Assembly: GCF_024273195.1 (NCBI RefSeq)
Contig: NZ_JAMZCU010000001.1
Location: 1 to 64,000 of the forward strand
Source: Devosia ureilytica
GTDB taxonomy: Bacteria > Pseudomonadota > Alphaproteobacteria > Rhizobiales > Devosiaceae
Length of the DNA: 64,000 bases
Direction of reading: 5' to 3'
Shown here: positions 1 to 8,751 of the stretch, piece by piece
Numbering within the stretch: the stretch's first letter is position 1
Layout: each line of letters opens with the position of its first letter
Position numbers and translations under genes: made by a program
The notes under the pieces: generated by a model
What the model was told of the DNA's origin: nothing
The model's input: only the letters and a program-made list of their open reading frames with translations
The model's database searches: none

Positions 1-43
1 ATTGCAGCCGCGCTCTCGTGGTGGGTCAATTGAGTCCAGACCC

Positions 44-144
44 TAGTGCATTTCGCCGTTTCGTTGAAACGGTGAAGTGCTCCAGGCCCTTGTTTTATCG
101 CGCTTGTGGGCCCAACGGCGCCACTTTTGCTAGAAGCGCTCTAT
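44..144 (-). repeat. Intergenic repeat element, copy 1 (3'-UTR hairpin type)
   Basis: About 100 bp ending in an imperfect 15-bp inverted repeat, GCATTTCGCCGTTTC and GAAACGGTGAAGTGC around a GTT loop (positions 49-81). The other end carries the conserved words CCACTTTTGC and AGAAGCGCTC. Two further copies lie at 2897-2996 and 47062-47163. The element begins 11 nt past the stop of the minus-strand gene ending at 156, so it would be transcribed as that gene's 3' UTR with the hairpin last. It resembles an intergenic repeat I recall from other Hyphomicrobiales; its function is not shown here. Confidence 0.7.
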
Positions 145-155
145 TGCCCTGAGCC

Positions 156-836
156 CTAGAGGGCCCCGATCTGGCCCAGCCAAAGGCCCAGTTCCGCGTC
201 GAAGTTTTTCCACGCGCGCAGGGCTTGGATGTCAAAACTCAGAACCGCCGCCAGGCCATTGCTGAGATGAATGGTGCGTAGGCACCGGTCAGGCCGGGTC
301 GGTTCGGGCGCCGCCGCACATTTTGCCACAAAGGGTGCCGGCGAAAGCGGGTCATACCAGACCGTTTCTCCGGCATAGCCCTCACTGGCCAGCAGCGGCT
401 TCCCCACCAGACCCGGAATGCCACCCACAGTCTCATCGGCGAACTGATGCAGGTAGACAGCGTCGAGCAAGGCGCTGCTGGCCCGCGCGCCGCTGCGCGG
501 CAATAGCGTTGCCTCGACCGCAAATGGCGCCTGTTGCGGATCGAGAGAAAGCCGCAGGGTCAGGTCAACCTGGCTGGCAAAGCCGGGCTTCATATCCTCG
601 CCAAAGCGAAACCAGGACGCCGGAATGGCCAGTTCCTGGCCCGCAACCGTCTGCGTGACTCGATTGGCGTCGGTGAGTTGCGGTTGGACCGGTTGGGCAT
701 TTCGACCGGCCTGGTCGATGGCATAGGCCACCCCGACGGCCGCCAAAAGCACCAGAACAGCGATCCCCGCCAGATTGTAGGCGATCTGGTCCCGTCCGTG
801 GTGGGCCGGCTGCGTTGGCGTTCGGGGAGCCGACAT
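156..836 (-). CDS. Membrane-anchored hypothetical protein
   Basis: A 226-residue protein with a short basic cytoplasmic N-terminus, one transmembrane segment at about residues 21-40 (AGIAVLVLLAAVGVAYAI) and a C-terminal part that should lie in the periplasm. The frame is open further upstream to 977, but the added stretch is proline- and cysteine-rich without character and runs into the divergent gene at 950, so the methionine of MSAPRTPTQ at 836 was chosen. No domain is recognised. Repeat copy 1 follows the stop codon. The protein is probably conserved in related genera, but nothing in the sequence shows its function. Confidence 0.7.
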   Translation of the reverse strand: MSAPRTPTQPAHHGRDQIAYNLAGIAVLVLLAAVGVAYAIDQAGRNAQPVQPQLTDANRVTQTVAGQELAIPASWFRFGEDMKPGFASQVDLTLRLSLDPQQAPFAVEATLLPRSGARASSALLDAVYLHQFADETVGGIPGLVGKPLLASEGYAGETVWYDPLSPAPFVAKCAAAPEPTRPDRCLRTIHLSNGLAAVLSFDIQALRAWKNFDAELGLWLGQIGAL

Positions 837-894
837 GCGGAAATTAACCAGGATTCTCTCTACGGGGTGACAGCCATTAGGGGGATCAATATGA

Positions 895-909
895 TTAACA
901 AAAGGTAAA
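895..909. promoter_or_regulatory. Near-consensus CtrA-type box (TTAA-N7-TAAA)
   Basis: TTAA at 895-898 and TAAA at 906-909 are separated by seven bases, one mismatch from the alphaproteobacterial CtrA consensus TTAA-N7-TTAA. The site sits in the divergent promoter region between the genes starting at 836 (minus) and 950 (plus). On its own it is weak evidence; it gains some weight from the two perfect sites elsewhere in the window. Confidence 0.3.
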
Positions 910-949
910 CTATCGTTCGGCACAGGCTGAAGCACGGGGACGGCGAGGC

Positions 950-1270
950 ATGACCAGAGAACTTCTGCTAGCAGCATTCATCATGGGGGTAGGGCTGTGC
1001 GTGGCGGGGGCGGGGACGCATCTCTACCAGTGGATCACCCGGCAGCAGGCCGTGCTGCGCATGGATGGCGGGTCCTATCTCGCCTCCATGGGGAACCTGG
1101 CGATGAGCTTTGTGTGCGGTCCCTATATCCTGCTCCAATTCGGCTGGAGCCATGAGGATAACGGCACGATTTCGATGACCTCGGTGCTGCTGTCGGCGCT
1201 GGTCTCGTTTGGCTGGGCCTTCATCACGGGCCTGTTGTTCCTCAGCGTTTATATCGCACTGCGCTACTGA
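950..1270 (+). CDS. Small conserved integral membrane protein
   Basis: A 106-residue, very hydrophobic protein with about three transmembrane segments: residues 5-25, a glycine-rich middle segment near 45-65, and 78-104. Coding statistics and an in-frame ATG support it. It is transcribed divergently from the membrane-anchored protein at 836 and is followed by a strong bidirectional terminator. No catalytic motif is visible and I do not recognise a named family with certainty, so the function is unknown. Its small size and location suggest an inner-membrane accessory protein. Confidence 0.7.
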   Translation: MTRELLLAAFIMGVGLCVAGAGTHLYQWITRQQAVLRMDGGSYLASMGNLAMSFVCGPYILLQFGWSHEDNGTISMTSVLLSALVSFGWAFITGLLFLSVYIALRY

Positions 1271-1296
1271 CGCTCCGACGCGCAGCAGGACGCAGA

Positions 1297-1327
1297 AAAG
1301 CCGGCTTCGCTTGCGCGAGCCGGCTTT
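1297..1327. terminator. Bidirectional intrinsic terminator
   Basis: A perfect 10-bp stem, AAAGCCGGCT and AGCCGGCTTT, encloses an 11-nt loop, with A and T residues flanking the stem on both strands. It lies between the convergent genes ending at 1270 (plus) and 1379 (minus), where a shared terminator is expected. Confidence 0.8.
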
Positions 1328-1378
1328 CCTCATCAGGCCCCTATCAGGGATAGGCTTGGGGCGGGGCCTGGAAACGGA

Positions 1379-2002
1379 TCAGTTGGCGGCAGCAACGACC
1401 AGGACGCGGTCGTCGATCATATCGACCCACTGTCCGGCATTGGCCTGCGACTGGCGCTTGATGAACGTGTAGGGGGTCTCGTTCCACAAACGGATGCTGC
1501 CATCCTGATTGTCGAGCACGAGATCGCCGCGGTCGGTGCGAGCCAGCAGCACGGCGTGGCCATTGCCATTGGCTTCCTTGACGACGGCAATCATCAGCGT
1601 GGATGGATGCCAGCCCGAATTGATCAGGTCGCGGCGCTTGGCCAGGGCAAAATCTTCGCAATCGCCATAGCCATTCGGATAAGTCCAGAACTCGGCGACC
1701 TTGTAGAGGTCCTGATCGGTGACCGGCACGACGTTCTGATTGTAGTAGCCGTTGATGGAAACCAGCTGCTGCCAGTTGGTGTCGGTCAGCTGCGTGGCCG
1801 GGACGACGCGATCATTGGGGTTGCACTCGCCCGGATGGCTGTTGCAGAACTCGAGATGACCAACGGGAATGGAAGTGGTGCCGACTGCGGTCTGCACAAA
1901 GGCGACATTGGTGAAGTCGAGTGCGGCGGCGGGGGCCGCTGGGGCCAGAGCGAGGAGGGCGGAAATGATCCCTGCAAGCAGCGCCTTCTTGTTGAATGAC
2001 AT
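1379..2002 (-). CDS. Transglutaminase-like cysteine proteinase (BTLCP family)
   Basis: A 207-residue exported protein with a typical signal peptide ending near AAPAAA (residues 1-27). The mature part carries the papain/transglutaminase-type triad expected of bacterial transglutaminase-like cysteine proteinases (PF06035): Cys115 in GDCEDFA, His149 in GNGHAVL and Asp164 in LVLDN. Members such as LapG cleave surface adhesins, but the short Hyphomicrobiales members form a separate group, and no LapD or giant adhesin is encoded nearby. Its substrate is therefore unknown. It should act in the periplasm. The gene appears monocistronic, with the terminator at 1297 just downstream. Confidence 0.9.
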   Translation of the reverse strand: MSFNKKALLAGIISALLALAPAAPAAALDFTNVAFVQTAVGTTSIPVGHLEFCNSHPGECNPNDRVVPATQLTDTNWQQLVSINGYYNQNVVPVTDQDLYKVAEFWTYPNGYGDCEDFALAKRRDLINSGWHPSTLMIAVVKEANGNGHAVLLARTDRGDLVLDNQDGSIRLWNETPYTFIKRQSQANAGQWVDMIDDRVLVVAAAN

Positions 2003-2152
2003 GGTGTAGTCTCCCTGATGGAGACCACACTAGAGACGGCCAATTGCCCCGATCCGAAAACTACCACGCAGTTTTTATGCGTGTTTTATCGATAGTTGCA
2101 GGGATTGATTTACCAAGTGAATCGGATCTGTGCGGAAGGCGCCAGGGGCGCT

Positions 2153-2785
2153 TCAGTTCATCCGCAGGTTCTGCTGGACGACCGTCAGCATTTCCTGGGC
2201 AGCGGCGAATTCGACGGCCACACCATTCTGGAAATGGCGAACGACGCGGGCGCGCATGCGGCCCAGGGTAATCGGCGTGCCCATGGCCGGGCGGACATCG
2301 AGTTCCACGGCAGCGCCGGAGAGCGAGATGTCGATGATCTTGCAATTGTAGCGACGGCCGTCATCGAGCACGACCGTGGAATGCCGGATATCGGGCACCA
2401 CGCGTTCGTGGCGGCGATCTTCGGGCAGATCGAGCAAGTCCTTGTTGGCCAGCCAGGTCAGCTGCGCCGCCATCTTGTCGCGCTTGCGCGGCGAGGCGGC
2501 AATGTCCATGGCAAACCCGCCATCGACCTGGGAGAGGATGGTGCCCTCGATACGGCCCAGGTGATCGAGATAGGCGATGATGCGTTCGCCAACGATGCCG
2601 GGGACCGGGGCGATGACCACTGCATCGCCGGGCGACATGGACAGCACCTGGCAGGGGAACTCACGCCGGTCGGCCAGCATGTAGCGGCCTAGAATCGACA
2701 CATTGACGCGTTGAAAGCGCCGGTCACCTGCACCGGGATGCAGGCCCTTGGCATTGTTCTGCGCAGAAATGTCGTCAATCAGCAT
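2153..2785 (-). CDS. Tandem PilZ-domain protein (c-di-GMP receptor)
   Basis: A 210-residue cytoplasmic protein with two PilZ-like halves. The C-terminal half (about residues 123-205) has both c-di-GMP signatures, RRHER and DISLSG, so it should bind c-di-GMP. The N-terminal half has RRFQRV, but its second motif is degenerate (SMSPGD instead of DxSxxG). The ATG at 2785 was chosen over a TTG 39 nt upstream because it has an AGG eight bases before it. Tandem PilZ proteins with one degenerate half often couple c-di-GMP to motility or polysaccharide output; no partner is visible here. Confidence 0.85.
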   Translation of the reverse strand: MLIDDISAQNNAKGLHPGAGDRRFQRVNVSILGRYMLADRREFPCQVLSMSPGDAVVIAPVPGIVGERIIAYLDHLGRIEGTILSQVDGGFAMDIAASPRKRDKMAAQLTWLANKDLLDLPEDRRHERVVPDIRHSTVVLDDGRRYNCKIIDISLSGAAVELDVRPAMGTPITLGRMRARVVRHFQNGVAVEFAAAQEMLTVVQQNLRMN

Positions 2786-2896
2786 GCGGCAACCTGTTCC
2801 ACGCACTGGGGAAATCCACAGCAACGTTAGCGGGTCTTGGTTAACGCTTGATGATGCAGGCCGCCCCGATAAGGTCTAAATGCCAACGAAAAGGTC

Positions 2897-2996
2897 AAAG
2901 CACTTCGCCGTTTTGTTGAAACGCCAAAGTGCTTTAAATATCGGTTCTGTCGTGTTCCTTCGCTTCGGAACTGCCTCTGCTTTCGCCAGAAGCGTG
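2897..2996 (-). repeat. Intergenic repeat element, copy 2
   Basis: This copy has the best hairpin of the three, with AAAGCACTTCGCCGTTT pairing across a short TGTT loop to GAAACGCCAAAGTGCTTT (2897-2935, one mismatch). Its far end, AGAAGCGTG, runs directly into the stop codon of the minus-strand PAS_5 gene at 2997-2999. The middle is more diverged than in copies 1 and 3. Orientation relative to the upstream gene is the same as in the other copies. Confidence 0.65.
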
Positions 2997-3650
2997 TTAG
3001 TTCCGACCGCCATCGATCACCGCAAGGTGGGCATAGCGGCGTGCTGTGCGCCCAAAAACGGTGGTGGGCAGGCCCGATGGGGTGCTCGAGTGCGCAAAAT
3101 CAACGTCATTGACGACGCTGGCCAGCACTTCACGCGCGGTTTCCTCGGCGGAAATCTCGTCAGGCCAGATCAGGCGGAGACCGGTGATGCGCTGCTCAAG
3201 CACGGGCTGCACACCCAGCCAATAGGGCTCATCAAGGGCCGTCATGGCGCCCAGGATCCGCGTATGGGTGGAGCCATTGTGGCGCAGTGGCATGAGGATG
3301 GTCTCGAAAGAGACCTTGGTCTGGAGAGCCGTGGTGCCCTGGAAGGTTACCAGCGCAACCGCGTGATCTTCGGTCACGGCGCGCAGCAGGGTGTCCATGG
3401 CGTCGCCATCGCGATCATGCCAGAGCGCCGAAAAGGAGCGCCCCTTGAGTTCGCGGCAATAGCTGGTGCAGAGGTGCGATCCGGCGAGGCGGAACGAAAA
3501 CTTGTCCGCGCCGTCTGTCTCAAGAATGAAGGTGTTGGCAAGGGCTTCGCGAATGCGCGTCGGGTCGATGTCGCGGCGGTCGGGAGCGCTGCGCGAGCCG
3601 CGAATCGTGTTCCAGTATGTATAGAGTGTTTTCGTGCTCGGCATCTGCAT
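2997..3650 (-). CDS. PAS_5 family protein (MopJ-like)
   Basis: A 217-residue cytoplasmic protein of the alphaproteobacterial PAS_5 type (PF07310). It opens with the family-typical stretch LYTYWNTIRGSRSAPDRRDI, followed by a PAS-like fold (FILETDGADKFSFRLAG, LCTSYCREL). The open frame extends to 3722, but family members start a few residues before LYxYWN, so the ATG at 3650 is preferred; 3644 and 3665 are possible. The Caulobacter homologue MopJ links cell cycle and motility. A perfect TTAA-N7-TTAA box lies about 95-110 bp upstream, which fits CtrA control. The 3' end abuts repeat copy 2. Confidence 0.8.
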   Translation of the reverse strand: MQMPSTKTLYTYWNTIRGSRSAPDRRDIDPTRIREALANTFILETDGADKFSFRLAGSHLCTSYCRELKGRSFSALWHDRDGDAMDTLLRAVTEDHAVALVTFQGTTALQTKVSFETILMPLRHNGSTHTRILGAMTALDEPYWLGVQPVLEQRITGLRLIWPDEISAEETAREVLASVVNDVDFAHSSTPSGLPTTVFGRTARRYAHLAVIDGGRN

Positions 3651-3743
3651 CGTTCTGGTCCACATCTGGAGTCGATTGGGCGTCCTTGTGAAGAGGTTCG
3701 CCGCGCCCCCAGACAATGGCAAAATGCGGCCCCAAAGGCGCGC

Positions 3744-3758
3744 TTAAAGAATAGTTAA
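3744..3758. promoter_or_regulatory. CtrA-type box TTAA-N7-TTAA
   Basis: Perfect consensus: TTAA at 3744-3747, seven bases, TTAA at 3755-3758, with a further TTAAC at 3761. It sits between the divergent PAS_5 gene (start 3650) and rhomboid gene (start 3832) and could act on either. By base composition roughly 0.1 such site is expected by chance in 64 kb of about 60% GC DNA, and two perfect ones were found, both intergenic. Confidence 0.6.
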
Positions 3759-3831
3759 GGTTAACGTCTGTGGCGAAATGTGGAAAAGCCGATCCAAGCC
3801 CGCAGCGCCCCTCCGTTTCAGGACATTGCCC

Positions 3832-4566
3832 ATGAATGAAGAAGGCCAGAAGCCCGCAATGCCTGCGCCTGCAGGGCGCGAGCCGATCTTCCTGCTGCCT
3901 GGCGCCATTACCATTCTGGCAGGCGTCCTGGCGGCTGTTCATCTTGCGTCAACCGTGGTTCTTAACCCGGATGGGCAGATCCAGCTGTTATTCTGGTTTG
4001 CGTTCCAGCCTTACCGGATCGTGCTGGCGGGTATCGATCCGGGCATTGCCGTGCCACTGTTGTGGACGCCGTTCTCGCACGCCTTCCTGCATGCCGGCTG
4101 GGACCATCTGCTGATCAACTTGGCATGGCTGGTCATTTTTGCGACGCCGGTGGTGCGGCGCTATGGGGCAGGGCCGATGCTGGCGCTGTTCCTGCTCTCG
4201 GCAGCCGGTGGGGCGGCGCTGTTTGCCGTCACGACGCTCTATAGCCAGGTCTATCTCATTGGCGCTTCCGGTGGGGTGGCGGGCCTCACCGGGGCGGCCA
4301 TCCGCTTCATGTTCCAGCCCGTGTTGATCGGCCGGCATCCGGAAACGGGCGAGCAAATGGTGCTGGGCCGGCGATTGGCGAGCGTGAGGGAAGTGTTCGT
4401 CAATCCGCGTTCGCGCTGGTTCACGCTGATCTGGCTGCTGCTGAACGCCCTGGTGCCGTTGGTGCCGCTGCTGACGGGGACGTCGCTGAGCATTGCCTGG
4501 CAGGCGCATTTGGGCGGCTTCGCCGCCGGGTTCCTGCTCGTCGGGTTATTTGAGCGAAAGATCTAG
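3832..4566 (+). CDS. Rhomboid family intramembrane serine protease
   Basis: A 244-residue polytopic membrane protein with about six transmembrane segments. It has the rhomboid signatures: His92 and Asn96 in HLLINL, catalytic Ser146 in GASGGVAG and catalytic His226 in WQAHLGG. It should cleave transmembrane substrates within the inner membrane; the substrate is not known. The ATG at 3832 has AGGA eight bases upstream and is preferred to an upstream ATG at 3778. The gene converges on hisI, and the two stop codons share the palindrome CTAG at 4563-4566. A CtrA-type box lies upstream. Confidence 0.9.
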   Translation: MNEEGQKPAMPAPAGREPIFLLPGAITILAGVLAAVHLASTVVLNPDGQIQLLFWFAFQPYRIVLAGIDPGIAVPLLWTPFSHAFLHAGWDHLLINLAWLVIFATPVVRRYGAGPMLALFLLSAAGGAALFAVTTLYSQVYLIGASGGVAGLTGAAIRFMFQPVLIGRHPETGEQMVLGRRLASVREVFVNPRSRWFTLIWLLLNALVPLVPLLTGTSLSIAWQAHLGGFAAGFLLVGLFERKI

Positions 4567-5015
4567 CCGCCGTAGACAGCCTCTGGGTCAAACAGGCGGG
4601 GCAGGCCGGTGTCCTCTAGTGACGCCGTTCCGTCGGTCATGATGACCTTGCGGTAGAAGCAGCTCTTGCGCCCGGTGTGGCAAGCGGCCCCGCGGCCGGT
4701 CTGGCGGACCACCATGACCAGGCAATCCTGGTCGCAATCGGTGCGCAGTTCGATCACTTCCTGCATTTCGCCCGACGTTTCGCCCTTCTTCCAGATCGCC
4801 TTGCGGGAGCGCGACCAATAGTGCGCGATGCCGCTTTCGAGCGTCAGCGACAGGGTTTCAGCGTTCATGTGGGCCACCATGAGGACGTCGTTGCTGCCAT
4901 CCTCCAGCGTCACCACGGTGATCAGACCATGCGCGTCAAAGCGCGGCGCAAAGGCCGTGCCTTCCTCCAGCTGATCGTGGTTCAGCGATTTGGCGTCCGT
5001 GAACGAGATGGTCAT
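4563..5015 (-). CDS. hisI: Phosphoribosyl-AMP cyclohydrolase
   Basis: A 150-residue cytosolic enzyme for the third step of histidine synthesis, opening the adenine ring of phosphoribosyl-AMP. It has the family motifs HYWSRSRKAIWKKGETSG, the metal-binding DCDQDC (residues 93-98) and CHTGRKSCFYR. This is the stand-alone HisI form, without the HisE pyrophosphatase fusion seen in enterobacteria, as is usual in Alphaproteobacteria. It lies downstream of folE on the same strand with a 72-nt gap, so cotranscription is possible. Confidence 0.97.
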   Translation of the reverse strand: MTISFTDAKSLNHDQLEEGTAFAPRFDAHGLITVVTLEDGSNDVLMVAHMNAETLSLTLESGIAHYWSRSRKAIWKKGETSGEMQEVIELRTDCDQDCLVMVVRQTGRGAACHTGRKSCFYRKVIMTDGTASLEDTGLPRLFDPEAVYGG

Positions 5016-5087
5016 GCTGCGCGCCTTCTGCCCGTGTCGATGGGCAGGCTTTAGCGCGGCTTGGGGTTGAGCACCAGTGCGTGGGAC

Positions 5088-5711
5088 CTAGCGATGCCCC
5101 ACCATGGCGAAGAATCGGTCCTGCTCCTGCCGGTCCTCGGCAAAGACGCCGGTAAAGCGGTGGGTGACGGTCTTGACGTCATGGGCCTTCACGCCGCGCA
5201 TGGTCATGCACATGTGTTCGGCTTCGAGCATGACGGCCGCGCCGCGTGGGCCGAGGTTTTCGTTGATAGCGTCGATGATCTGCGCCGTCATGGTCTCCTG
5301 CGTTTGCAGGCGTCGGGCATAGACCTCGACCAGGCGCGCGAGCTTGGAAAGCCCGACAACGCCGTCATGCGGCAGATAGGCAATATGGGCTTTGCCGTAA
5401 AAGGGCACCATGTGGTGCTCGCAATGGGCGTGGAAGGGGATGTCCCGGACCAGAACCAGATCGTCATATCCGCCCACTTCCTTGAAAGTCTTGGAAAGAA
5501 CCTCGCTGGCGTCCTGTCCGTAGCCGGCAAAAAGCTCGCCATAGGCCTTGGTGACGCGGGCGGGGGTATCGAGAAGGCCTTCACGGCTCGGATCGTCTCC
5601 GGCCCAGGCGATCAACGTCCGCACGGCCGCTTCCGCCTCTTCACGACTGGGGCGAGCCGCTGGGATGCTGGGGACAGACGTAGTGGTTGCTGACTTGACG
5701 CGTACATCCAT
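5088..5711 (-). CDS. folE: GTP cyclohydrolase I (type IA)
   Basis: A 207-residue enzyme converting GTP to 7,8-dihydroneopterin triphosphate, the first step of tetrahydrofolate synthesis. The zinc ligands are visible as Cys97 and His100 in HAHCEHH and Cys168 in EHMCMTMRG, with the spacing of the E. coli enzyme. The ATG at 5711 is preceded by AAGGAGT at good distance, so the longer frame to 5786 is rejected. Its pairing with hisI and the IscU-like gene is a familiar order in Hyphomicrobiales. Confidence 0.97.
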   Translation of the reverse strand: MDVRVKSATTTSVPSIPAARPSREEAEAAVRTLIAWAGDDPSREGLLDTPARVTKAYGELFAGYGQDASEVLSKTFKEVGGYDDLVLVRDIPFHAHCEHHMVPFYGKAHIAYLPHDGVVGLSKLARLVEVYARRLQTQETMTAQIIDAINENLGPRGAAVMLEAEHMCMTMRGVKAHDVKTVTHRFTGVFAEDRQEQDRFFAMVGHR

Positions 5712-5862
5712 GAGGTCCGACTCCTTGCGTTGCGACCGTTGCTCATTACGCGACGAATGGCGCGTCAGATTTCGACAGGAGCACAAAGTCCTGACAGCCG
5801 GATGGAGACACCCTATATAGAAGCGGAACGAGACCGGAACAAGAAACAGAATTGTCGGAAAA

Positions 5863-6315
5863 ATGGAGCTGAGCGATCTCTATTCTGAAAAGATCCTCGA
5901 TCTGGCGGGAAACGCCCGGCAGCCAGCGCGGCTGGCGGCACCCGATGCGAGTGCCCGCAAGGTCAGCCGGGTTTGCGGCTCAGTGATCGAGGTCGATATC
6001 CGGGTGCGGGATGGCGTTATTGTCGATTATGGGCACGAGGTCTCCGCCTGTGCCCTGGGTCAGACATCGGCTGCGGTGGTGGCCCGTGAGATCGTCGGGA
6101 CGCCGGTCGGCGAGTTCATGGCGGTCCGGCAGGCCATGCACGATATGCTCAAGGACGAAGGCGTGCCGCCATCCGGCAAATGGGATGATCTCAAATATCT
6201 GGAGCCGGTGCGGGAGTATCCCGCGCGCCACATGTCCACACTGCTGGTCTTTGACGCCGTGGCGCTGGCTCTTGAAAAGCTTGAGTCTTCTCAAGCGGTT
6301 GCGGCCTCTGCGTGA
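5863..6315 (+). CDS. IscU/NifU-like iron-sulfur scaffold protein (two-Cys variant)
   Basis: A 150-residue protein with the NifU-N/IscU fold. Two of the three scaffold cysteines are present: Cys38 in RVCGSV and Cys63 in SACALGQ. The third position of classic IscU is replaced by the stretch [13 protein letters not shown] near residue 121. As far as I recall this is typical for the alphaproteobacterial branch located beside folE and yidD, so it is probably not a mutation. It may still carry Fe-S clusters or act as an accessory factor. It is transcribed divergently from folE, and its stop codon overlaps the start of yidD. Confidence 0.85.
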   Translation: MELSDLYSEKILDLAGNARQPARLAAPDASARKVSRVCGSVIEVDIRVRDGVIVDYGHEVSACALGQTSAAVVAREIVGTPVGEFMAVRQAMHDMLKDEGVPPSGKWDDLKYLEPVREYPARHMSTLLVFDAVALALEKLESSQAVAASA

Positions 6316-6647
6316 TGGATCGATTCATCGACTTCATGTGGCGAGTCATTGACCTGCCGTTCAAGGCCGCGGCGGTGCTGCTCATCACACTCTACCGCTA
6401 CACGCTCTCGATGTTCATGGGGCGCAATTGTCGGCACTTGCCGACCTGCTCGGAGTTCACCCGGGACTCGATATGGAAATTCGGGTTCTGGCCAGGCGGG
6501 TGGATGGGGTTGGCGCGCGTTTACCGCTGCCGTCCTGGCGGCACCCATGGATACGATCCGGTGCCGGACAGCCTGCCCGAAAGGGGGCGGTGGTATCTGC
6601 CCTGGCGCTATGGTCGATGGAAGGGTGAAAAGCATGAGCATGCTTGA
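6315..6647 (+). CDS. yidD: Membrane protein insertion efficiency factor
   Basis: A 110-residue YidD protein thought to help YidC insert inner-membrane proteins. It shows an amphipathic N-terminus followed by the family hallmark CRHLPTCSEF and YRCRPGGTHGYDPVPD. Its ATG at 6315 overlaps the TGA of the IscU-like gene by one base, indicating translational coupling; a GTG one codon upstream is also possible. At 110 residues it is slightly longer than the E. coli protein because of a basic C-terminal tail. Confidence 0.95.
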   Translation: MDRFIDFMWRVIDLPFKAAAVLLITLYRYTLSMFMGRNCRHLPTCSEFTRDSIWKFGFWPGGWMGLARVYRCRPGGTHGYDPVPDSLPERGRWYLPWRYGRWKGEKHEHA

Positions 6648-6710
6648 GGTGCCCGTCCCAAAGCCACTTGTGGCTGGAATTTATGTTCATTCATGCTAAG
6701 GCAGCGGCCT

Positions 6711-6730
6711 CGCGCGTTGTGGAACGCGCG
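6711..6730 (+). other. Leader hairpin upstream of thrS
   Basis: A perfect 8-bp stem, CGCGCGTT and AACGCGCG, closes a GTGG loop 29 nt before the thrS start codon. No T-run follows, so it is not a terminator. It could be a stability or autoregulatory element of the thrS messenger; this is inference from position only. Confidence 0.4.
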
Positions 6731-6759
6731 GCAGACAAACAATTTTATGGAGACCTGAA

Positions 6760-8751
6760 ATGTCGATCAAGGTGACGTTCCCCGATGGTGCTGCTCGCGA
6801 CTATTCGCGCGGCACTACCGGCACCGAGATCGTTGAAGGGATCTCCAAGTCGCTGGCCAAGAAGACGGTCGCGATGAAGTGGAACGGCGTGCTCTCGGAC
6901 CTCAGCGATGCACTCGATGCCGATGGCGCCATCGAGTTCGTGACGCGCGATGGTGGCTCGAAAGACGTGCTTGAGCTGATCCGGCACGATGCTGCTCACG
7001 TGCTTGCTGAAGCCGTGCAGGAGCTTTGGCCCCAGACGCAGGTGACGATTGGCCCGGTGATCGAGAACGGCTTCTACTACGATTTCTATCGTGAAGCCGG
7101 CCCGTTCACGGAAGACGAGCTGCGCGTCATCGAAAAGAAGATGGCCGAAATCATCGAGCGCGGCGCCGCCTTCACCAAGGAAGTGTGGTCGCGCGATGAG
7201 GCCAAGAGCTGGTTCGAAACCAAGGGCGAAGCCTTCAAGGTCGAGCTGGTCGATGCCATTCCGGCCGATCAATCGATCAAGATGTATGCCCAGGGCCAGT
7301 GGAAGGATCTTTGCCGTGGTCCGCACATGCGCTCGGTCAAGGATGTCGGCCAGGCGTTCAAGCTGACCAAGGTGGCTGGTGCCTATTGGCGTGGCGACAG
7401 CAATCGCCCCGTGCTTTCGCGCATCTATGGCACTGCCTTTGCCACCAAGGATGAGCTCGACGCTTATCTGCTGATGATGGAAGAGGCGGAAAAGCGCGAC
7501 CACCGCAAGATCGGCCGCGACCTGGACCTGTTCCACCTGCAAGAAGAAGCGCAGGGCTCGGTGTTCTGGCATCCGCGCGGCTATGTCATCTACAACCAGA
7601 TGGAAGCCTATATCCGCCGGCGCCTGAACAAGTCGGGCTATGTCGAGGTCAAGACGCCTCAGCTCATGCACGCCAAGTTCTGGGAACAGTCCGGCCACTG
7701 GGGCAAATATCGCGAAAACATGTTCGTGGTGCCCGATGCGATCCCCAATACGGACGAGGATGGTCCAGTTCTGACGGAGGAGGCCGAGTATCTGGCCCTC
7801 AAGCCGATGAATTGCCCGGCGCACGTCCAGATTTTCAATCAGGGGATCAAATCCTATCGTGACCTGCCGTTACGCATGGCCGAATTCGGCTGCTGCCACC
7901 GCAACGAGGCGCACGGCGCCTTGCACGGCCTGATGCGCGTTCGGCAGATGACGCAGGACGACGCGCATATCTTCTGCCGCGAAGACCAGATCCAGAGCGA
8001 GACCGAGCATTTTGTCCACTTGCTCTACTCGGTCTATGGCCACCTGGGCTTCGACAATGTTGTCATCAAGCTCGCGACGCGCCCCGAAAAGTTCGGCGGC
8101 ACGATCGAGCGCTGGGATGCGGCCGAGAAGGCGCTGGGCGATGCCCTGCGCGCCACCGGCTATGACTTCGAGATCGCCGAGGGCGAGGGCGCCTTCTATG
8201 CGCCCAAGCTCGAATTCCACCTCAAGGACGCTATCGGCCGATCCTGGCAGGTGGGCACGCTGCAGCTCGACTATGTCCTGCCCGAGCGTCTTGGCGCCAC
8301 CTATGTGGCCGAGGACGGTTCGCGCCAATATGCGGTCATGCTGCATCGGGCGATCCTGGGTTCCCTCGAGCGCTTCATCGGCATCCTGATCGAGAACCAT
8401 GCCGGCAAGATGCCGATGTGGCTGGCTCCGACGCAGGTCGTGGTGGCCACCATCGTTTCGGAGGCGGATGAGTATGCAGAGAAGCTGGTGCGCCAGCTTC
8501 GGGATGCGGGCATTCGCGCCGAGATCGACACGCGCAACGAGAAGATCAACTACAAGGTGCGCGAGCACTCCGTCGGCAAGGTGCCGTTGATGTTCGTTGT
8601 GGGCAAGCGCGAAGCCGAAGAGGGCAATGTGTCCATCCGCCGCCTCGGGACCGAGGGCCAGAAGGTCGAGCCATTCATGGATGCTCTGGTATCCCTGATG
8701 GCCGAGGCGACCCCGCCGGACCTCAAGGACAGCGCTGAAAAGGCCGCCTGA
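6760..8751 (+). CDS. thrS: Threonine-tRNA ligase
   Basis: A full-length 663-residue class II synthetase. In order it has an N-terminal TGS domain (residues 1-65), the editing domain with [10 protein letters not shown] and the CRGPHM segment, the catalytic core with [10 protein letters not shown] (zinc cysteine), [19 protein letters not shown] (motif 2) and [12 protein letters not shown] (motif 3), and the C-terminal anticodon-binding domain from about residue 560. It charges tRNA-Thr with threonine. A tRNA-Thr(UGU) lies in the same window at 34173. The stop codon overlaps the next start as TGATG. Confidence 0.98.
   Translation: MSIKVTFPDGAARDYSRGTTGTEIVEGISKSLAKKTVAMKWNGVLSDLSDALDADGAIEFVTRDGGSKDVLELIRHDAAHVLAEAVQELWPQTQVTIGPVIENGFYYDFYREAGPFTEDELRVIEKKMAEIIERGAAFTKEVWSRDEAKSWFETKGEAFKVELVDAIPADQSIKMYAQGQWKDLCRGPHMRSVKDVGQAFKLTKVAGAYWRGDSNRPVLSRIYGTAFATKDELDAYLLMMEEAEKRDHRKIGRDLDLFHLQEEAQGSVFWHPRGYVIYNQMEAYIRRRLNKSGYVEVKTPQLMHAKFWEQSGHWGKYRENMFVVPDAIPNTDEDGPVLTEEAEYLALKPMNCPAHVQIFNQGIKSYRDLPLRMAEFGCCHRNEAHGALHGLMRVRQMTQDDAHIFCREDQIQSETEHFVHLLYSVYGHLGFDNVVIKLATRPEKFGGTIERWDAAEKALGDALRATGYDFEIAEGEGAFYAPKLEFHLKDAIGRSWQVGTLQLDYVLPERLGATYVAEDGSRQYAVMLHRAILGSLERFIGILIENHAGKMPMWLAPTQVVVATIVSEADEYAEKLVRQLRDAGIRAEIDTRNEKINYKVREHSVGKVPLMFVVGKREAEEGNVSIRRLGTEGQKVEPFMDALVSLMAEATPPDLKDSAEKAA

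Noticed and set aside
6661..6674. AGCCAC/GTGGCT hairpin after yidD as a terminator
   Set aside because: Only a six-base stem with a two-base loop and no T-run; too weak to call.
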